Shown: in pieces, positions 61,063-64,000 of the stretch
Position numbering within the stretch: the stretch's first letter is position 1
Layout: the number at the start of each line of letters is the position of its first letter
Assembly: GCF_001428685.1 (NCBI RefSeq)
Contig: NZ_LMIK01000005.1
Coordinates: 664,504-728,503 of the forward strand
Source of the DNA: Lysobacter sp. Root76
Lineage (GTDB): Bacteria > Pseudomonadota > Gammaproteobacteria > Xanthomonadales > Xanthomonadaceae
DNA: 64,000 bases
Direction of reading: 5' to 3'
Made by a program: the position numbers and the translations under genes
Notes under the pieces: generated by a model
Seen by the model: only the letters and a program-made list of their open reading frames with translations
What the model was told of the DNA's origin: nothing
The model's database searches: none

Positions 61063-61401
61063 ATGCGACGTCTTACCCTCGGTGCGGCACTGCTCGCGTG
61101 CTCCGCCATCGCCCACGCCTACGACTGGCCGCTCACCATCCCCAGCGATACCCAGGCCCAGCACTACATCCTGGAAATCGGCGGCACCTGGCCCGGCCGC
61201 ACCGCCATCACCCGGCGCACCAGCCCCAGCGGCACGCACTACGCCAAGCGTTTCTACGACTGCCTCAATCACACCGTGAAGTTCTTGGGCGCCGGCGCCA
61301 CGTTGGACGCCATGGCGCAGTCGAAACCCGACGAGGACATGGCGCCGGTGGCGCCGGGGTCGGTGGCGGATTATGTGGAGAGGGAGGCGTGTAAGCGTTA
61401 A
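61063..61401 (+). CDS. Small secreted hypothetical protein
   Basis: 112 aa with a clear signal peptide (RRLTLGAALLACSAIAHA). Mature part about 95 aa with two cysteines (YDCLNHTVKF and REACKR), probably a disulphide. No family recognised. 61 bp after the previous gene on the same strand, so possibly co-transcribed; AAGGAG upstream. Confidence 0.7.
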   Translation: MRRLTLGAALLACSAIAHAYDWPLTIPSDTQAQHYILEIGGTWPGRTAITRRTSPSGTHYAKRFYDCLNHTVKFLGAGATLDAMAQSKPDEDMAPVAPGSVADYVEREACKR

Positions 61402-61541
61402 CGGCCAACTCACGTCAGCTGAGTTCAGATCCTTTCGAGTCGGAATGAAGCCACTTCACGGTTTGGCATATTTTTGGCGAGGGAGCGCAACTGTTCGGCC
61501 TGCCCTCCAGGCACTAGCATTTCATCGGGCGCATTTCGGTA

Positions 61542-62927
61542 TTGCTAGATGGGCATGCTCGGACTTACGGCAACGGCCGCACCTTGTCGCGCAGCTACAA
61601 CCTGGACTACCGTGCCCAGACGATCCAGGACAACGCCAGCGGCGGCCTGTCGCTGCACTACGGCTATGACGCCGCCGGCCAGCTGACCGAGTTGAAGGAC
61701 GGACTGCAGAGCGCTTTCCTGGCCCGTTACGACTACGACAACCTGGGCCGCCTGACCATCCTGCGCGACGGCCCCAGCGCGGTGCCGATCGAGACCTACG
61801 CCTACGACGCCACCGGCAACCGCACCAGCCTGCTGCACGGCGGCGTAACTACCAGTTACACCTACCCGTCCAGCAGCCATCAGCTCAGCGCTATGGGGGG
61901 TGCCGCGCGCGGCTACAGTGTTGCGGGCAATACCACGGGCATGAATGGCAAGACCTTCGTCTACGGCCGTCTCAACCGTCTAACCCAGATCGACGTCGGC
62001 GGGCTAACTCAGGCGGTTTATCAGTACAACGGCTTCGGCGAGCGCGTGCGCGCTACTCAAGTGTTCACCGGCGGAACGGACACCCAAACGATCTACGACG
62101 AATCCGGCCAATGGCTGGGCGACTACGACCACAACGGCGCCGTCCTGCAGCAAGCGATCTGGCTCGACGACCTTCCCGTCGGTCTGCTGGCCGGCGCCGG
62201 CGCCAACCAGAAACTGCACTACATCGAGCCCGACCACCTGGGCACCCCGCGTGCTGTCATCGATCGCAGCCGCGACGTCGCCATCTGGACCTGGGCGCTA
62301 CAGGGCGAAGCGTTCGGCAACAGTCCCCCGAATCAGGATCCGGATTTGGACAGCACGAACTTCGTGTTCGATATGCGCTTCCCGGGCCAGCGCTACGACG
62401 CGGCGACGGGGCTGAACTACAACTACTTCCGGGATTACGATGCGGGGAGTGGACGGTATGTGCAGTCGGATCCGATTGGGCTAGAGGCTGGGACAGACAC
62501 GTTTGGATATGTCGGCGGCAGGCCGGTTTCACACACCGACAAATATGGACTCGACGACATATATAGCACCCTCGACATCGATTTGACGGCGGGCCTTGGT
62601 GTCGAGATCAATTTTGGTCAAGTTCTGGACACCGATTCATTGCTTGATTCTGGTGTCTACTTCTCCATAGGTGAATCCTATGGGGGTAACGTCGGCATCG
62701 GTGCTGGCTTGGGTTATGTTTGTCGAGATATCGAAGGAAAAGGAGTGGGCTTGGATATTAATGCAGGCAAGATCTCTCCCGCCCTCAGTTTCGATGATCA
62801 AGGGTTGAATGGTGCAAGTTTCACGGTTGGGCCTGGCGCGGGACTTTCTGCTTCAAAGACAACCACCTGGACCTTGTCCCCCAATGCAATAATCCGTTAT
62901 ATAAGGGCGCGAGCTGGGGCGCGTTGA
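61542..62927 (+). CDS. 5'-truncated RHS core fragment with divergent C-terminal tip
   Basis: 461 codons in frame from a TTG at 61542; RHS similarity begins near 61563 (TYGNGRTLSRSYNLDYRAQT), so the long N-terminal part of an RHS protein is missing. YD repeats follow (GLSLHYGYDAAGQLTELKDG, RYDYDNLGRLTILRDG) and the RHS-associated core closes at about 62552 (QSDPIGLEAGTDTFGY, DKYGL). The remaining 124 codons (62553-62924) are AT-richer and Gly/Asp-rich without recognised nuclease or ADP-ribosyl motifs; by position this is the variable toxin tip. Probably a displaced RHS tip cassette. Confidence 0.8.
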   Translation: MLDGHARTYGNGRTLSRSYNLDYRAQTIQDNASGGLSLHYGYDAAGQLTELKDGLQSAFLARYDYDNLGRLTILRDGPSAVPIETYAYDATGNRTSLLHGGVTTSYTYPSSSHQLSAMGGAARGYSVAGNTTGMNGKTFVYGRLNRLTQIDVGGLTQAVYQYNGFGERVRATQVFTGGTDTQTIYDESGQWLGDYDHNGAVLQQAIWLDDLPVGLLAGAGANQKLHYIEPDHLGTPRAVIDRSRDVAIWTWALQGEAFGNSPPNQDPDLDSTNFVFDMRFPGQRYDAATGLNYNYFRDYDAGSGRYVQSDPIGLEAGTDTFGYVGGRPVSHTDKYGLDDIYSTLDIDLTAGLGVEINFGQVLDTDSLLDSGVYFSIGESYGGNVGIGAGLGYVCRDIEGKGVGLDINAGKISPALSFDDQGLNGASFTVGPGAGLSASKTTTWTLSPNAIIRYIRARAGAR

Positions 62928-62952
62928 TAGGCGTATATATGGAGGGAGCATA

Positions 62953-63234
62953 GTGAGCTTTTCAATATTGGATCAGGTTGGAGTTGCGATCTCCAGTCTC
63001 AATGGTCTGCAATGGCTATTCGTTATTCTTTTTGTGACGACAGCCGTTGTAGGTGGCAATGCTGTTTTTTATCTCAATGCGAAGCGGCGAGGCTTGTCAG
63101 GACGAACAGGGTTAAGTCCTTTCAATTTTCCTGTTTCAACGCTGAGTGGATGGGAATGGTTGTCCTTAGTCCTTGTAATGGTGGTTTCTTTGGTTTTCGC
63201 TGTGCTTGCGGTGATCAGCGGTTCTCAGATCTGA
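62953..63234 (+). CDS. Small two-helix membrane protein, candidate immunity to the RHS tip
   Basis: 93 aa with GTG start at 62953 and GGAGG 8 bp upstream. Two membrane helices (LQWLFVILFVTTAVVGGNAV and WLSLVLVMVVSLVFAVLAVI) around a short basic loop. Low GC content like the tip that precedes it by 25 bp. RHS and other polymorphic toxins are almost always followed directly by their immunity gene; a membrane immunity protein would fit a tip that acts on the inner membrane. Inference from position. Confidence 0.65.
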   Translation: MSFSILDQVGVAISSLNGLQWLFVILFVTTAVVGGNAVFYLNAKRRGLSGRTGLSPFNFPVSTLSGWEWLSLVLVMVVSLVFAVLAVISGSQI

Positions 63235-63622
63235 CATAACGAGCAAAGTGGGGCGACGATCGAGACGGGACACCCGCAGTTCCGCAGTGCCTGACATCCA
63301 GATCAGATTTTTCTGGCTGTATCGAGGCGATAGGGCGTGGCTACTGGTCGCAGAGCTCAGGCCTGGTCCAACAAGTCATTCGGGCCGAGCCCGCTTGGGA
63401 TTAGGAGCGCATCTGGGACATTGATGCGTTGCGGGAGCCCGAATCCTGCGCAAAATCAGCCTTGCTGCGCCCATTTTTTTTCGGGGGCACCATACATCTG
63501 CCTCAGGACGGCTCAGAAAGGGTCGGAAGCCAATCAAGGCTTTCGGCCTTTTTTTGTTTCATGCTGTCCCGCTGTTCCGGGAATCTCAGCGGATAGGGTG
63601 ACGCTAAATGAGCGCTAAATGA
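63235..63622. other. Intergenic region between the two RHS fragments
   Basis: No gene recognised. It holds the terminator at 63536 and a tandem 11-bp repeat (CGCTAAATGAG twice, about 63602-63624) just before the second RHS fragment. Confidence 0.45.
63536..63555 (+). terminator. Intrinsic terminator after the immunity candidate
   Basis: Short stem AAGGC/GCCTT with loop TTTC followed by seven T. It ends the transcript carrying the RHS tip and the small membrane protein. Confidence 0.65.
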
Positions 63623-64000
63623 GGACACCCACATTTCGGCCCTGCGGTCGGCTGGACCTACGGCAACGGCCGCAGCCTGTCGCGCCAGCACGATCTCGAC
63701 TATCGACCTGCCACCATCCAGGACAACGCCAGCGGCGGCCTGTCGTTGCATTACGGCTATGACGCCGCCGGCCAGCTGACCGAGTTGAAGGACGGCCTGC
63801 AGAGCGCGTTTCTGTCGCGCTACGACTACGACAACCTCGGCCGCCTGACCATCCTGCGCGACAGCAGCGGCATCCCGATCGAGACCTACACCTACGACGC
63901 CACCGGCAACCGCACCAGCCTGCTGCACGGCGGCATCACCACCGCGTTCACCTATCCCGGCAGCAGCCATCGCCTGAGTTCGGCCGGCGGCATCGCACGG
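63623..64000 (+). pseudogene. Second RHS core fragment, 5'-truncated, runs off the window
   Basis: Reading frame from after a stop at 63620; RHS similarity starts at about 63647 (VGWTYGNGRSLSRQHDLDYR) and is collinear and highly similar at DNA level to 61563-61900, offset by 2093 bp. No start codon or ribosome-binding site precedes it. It continues beyond the window, so its tip is not visible. Confidence 0.75.

Overview
The window is about 64 kb of a high-GC Gram-negative chromosome with third-codon-position G/C dominance in almost every gene. The gene mix points to the Xanthomonadaceae, most likely a Lysobacter-type soil bacterium: SMAG-like GTAG palindromes, a split B12-dependent ribonucleotide reductase, secreted subtilisin and trypsin proteases, DUF11 surface proteins and RHS tips. 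This is an inference from gene content; there is no rRNA gene in the window to confirm it, and I found no tRNA, insertion sequence, CRISPR array or replication origin.

Layout. 1-6.7 kb: a 5'-truncated tail-specific protease, an Ada-like methyltransferase/AraC fusion, an Lrp regulator divergent from a GNAT acetyltransferase, a 15-bp tandem repeat, and two EamA exporters. 6.8-11.4 kb: a MacB-type efflux operon (adaptor, ATPase, two permeases). 11.6-16 kb: two paralogous secreted DUF11 proteins. 16.1-22.3 kb: M17 aminopeptidase plus HAD phosphatase, a four-gene membrane-stress cluster (DUF883, holin-X-like, unknown, AI-2E) and an HtrA protease. 22.5-26.8 kb: class II ribonucleotide reductase encoded in two pieces (NrdJ and NrdJb) separated by a Lys/Ala-rich histone-like gene and preceded by a strong NrdR-box candidate.

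26.9-38.8 kb is a lower-GC accessory segment bounded by two similar terminator modules. It holds a frameshifted antitoxin-like gene, three paralogous dienelactone-hydrolase-like alpha/beta hydrolases with LysR and AraC regulators, an NmrA-like reductase, an MFS exporter, a lipoprotein, a phytanoyl-CoA dioxygenase-like gene and an ArsR/SRPBCC pair whose start codon lies inside an 18-bp palindrome. 38.8-42.5 kb: a trypsin-like protease and a zinc-ribbon/SPFH/small-membrane-protein operon.

The most interesting region is 42.9-50.5 kb: a copper-buffering RiPP (bufferin/HvfA) cluster, DoxX-precursor-DUF692-DUF2063, whose Cys-repeat precursor is fused to a pair of canonical EF-hand loops. It runs on through a ferric-reductase-like membrane protein, an Ohr peroxidase, a secreted hydrolase, a secreted CxxC thioredoxin and an OmpR/histidine-kinase pair. 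The arrangement suggests a combined metal, thiol and peroxide stress unit controlled by its own two-component system.

50.5-56.8 kb: an AraC remnant, two metallo-beta-lactamase-fold hydrolases divergent from a GcvA-like LysR regulator, small enzymes (DinB, cupin, VOC) and a lipoprotein sugar-dehydrogenase-like beta-propeller. 57.4-61.4 kb: a large secreted subtilisin with a VWD-like domain and two unknown proteins. 61.5-64 kb: two displaced RHS fragments about 2.1 kb apart, the first with an AT-rich toxin-tip candidate and a small membrane protein that is its likely immunity partner.
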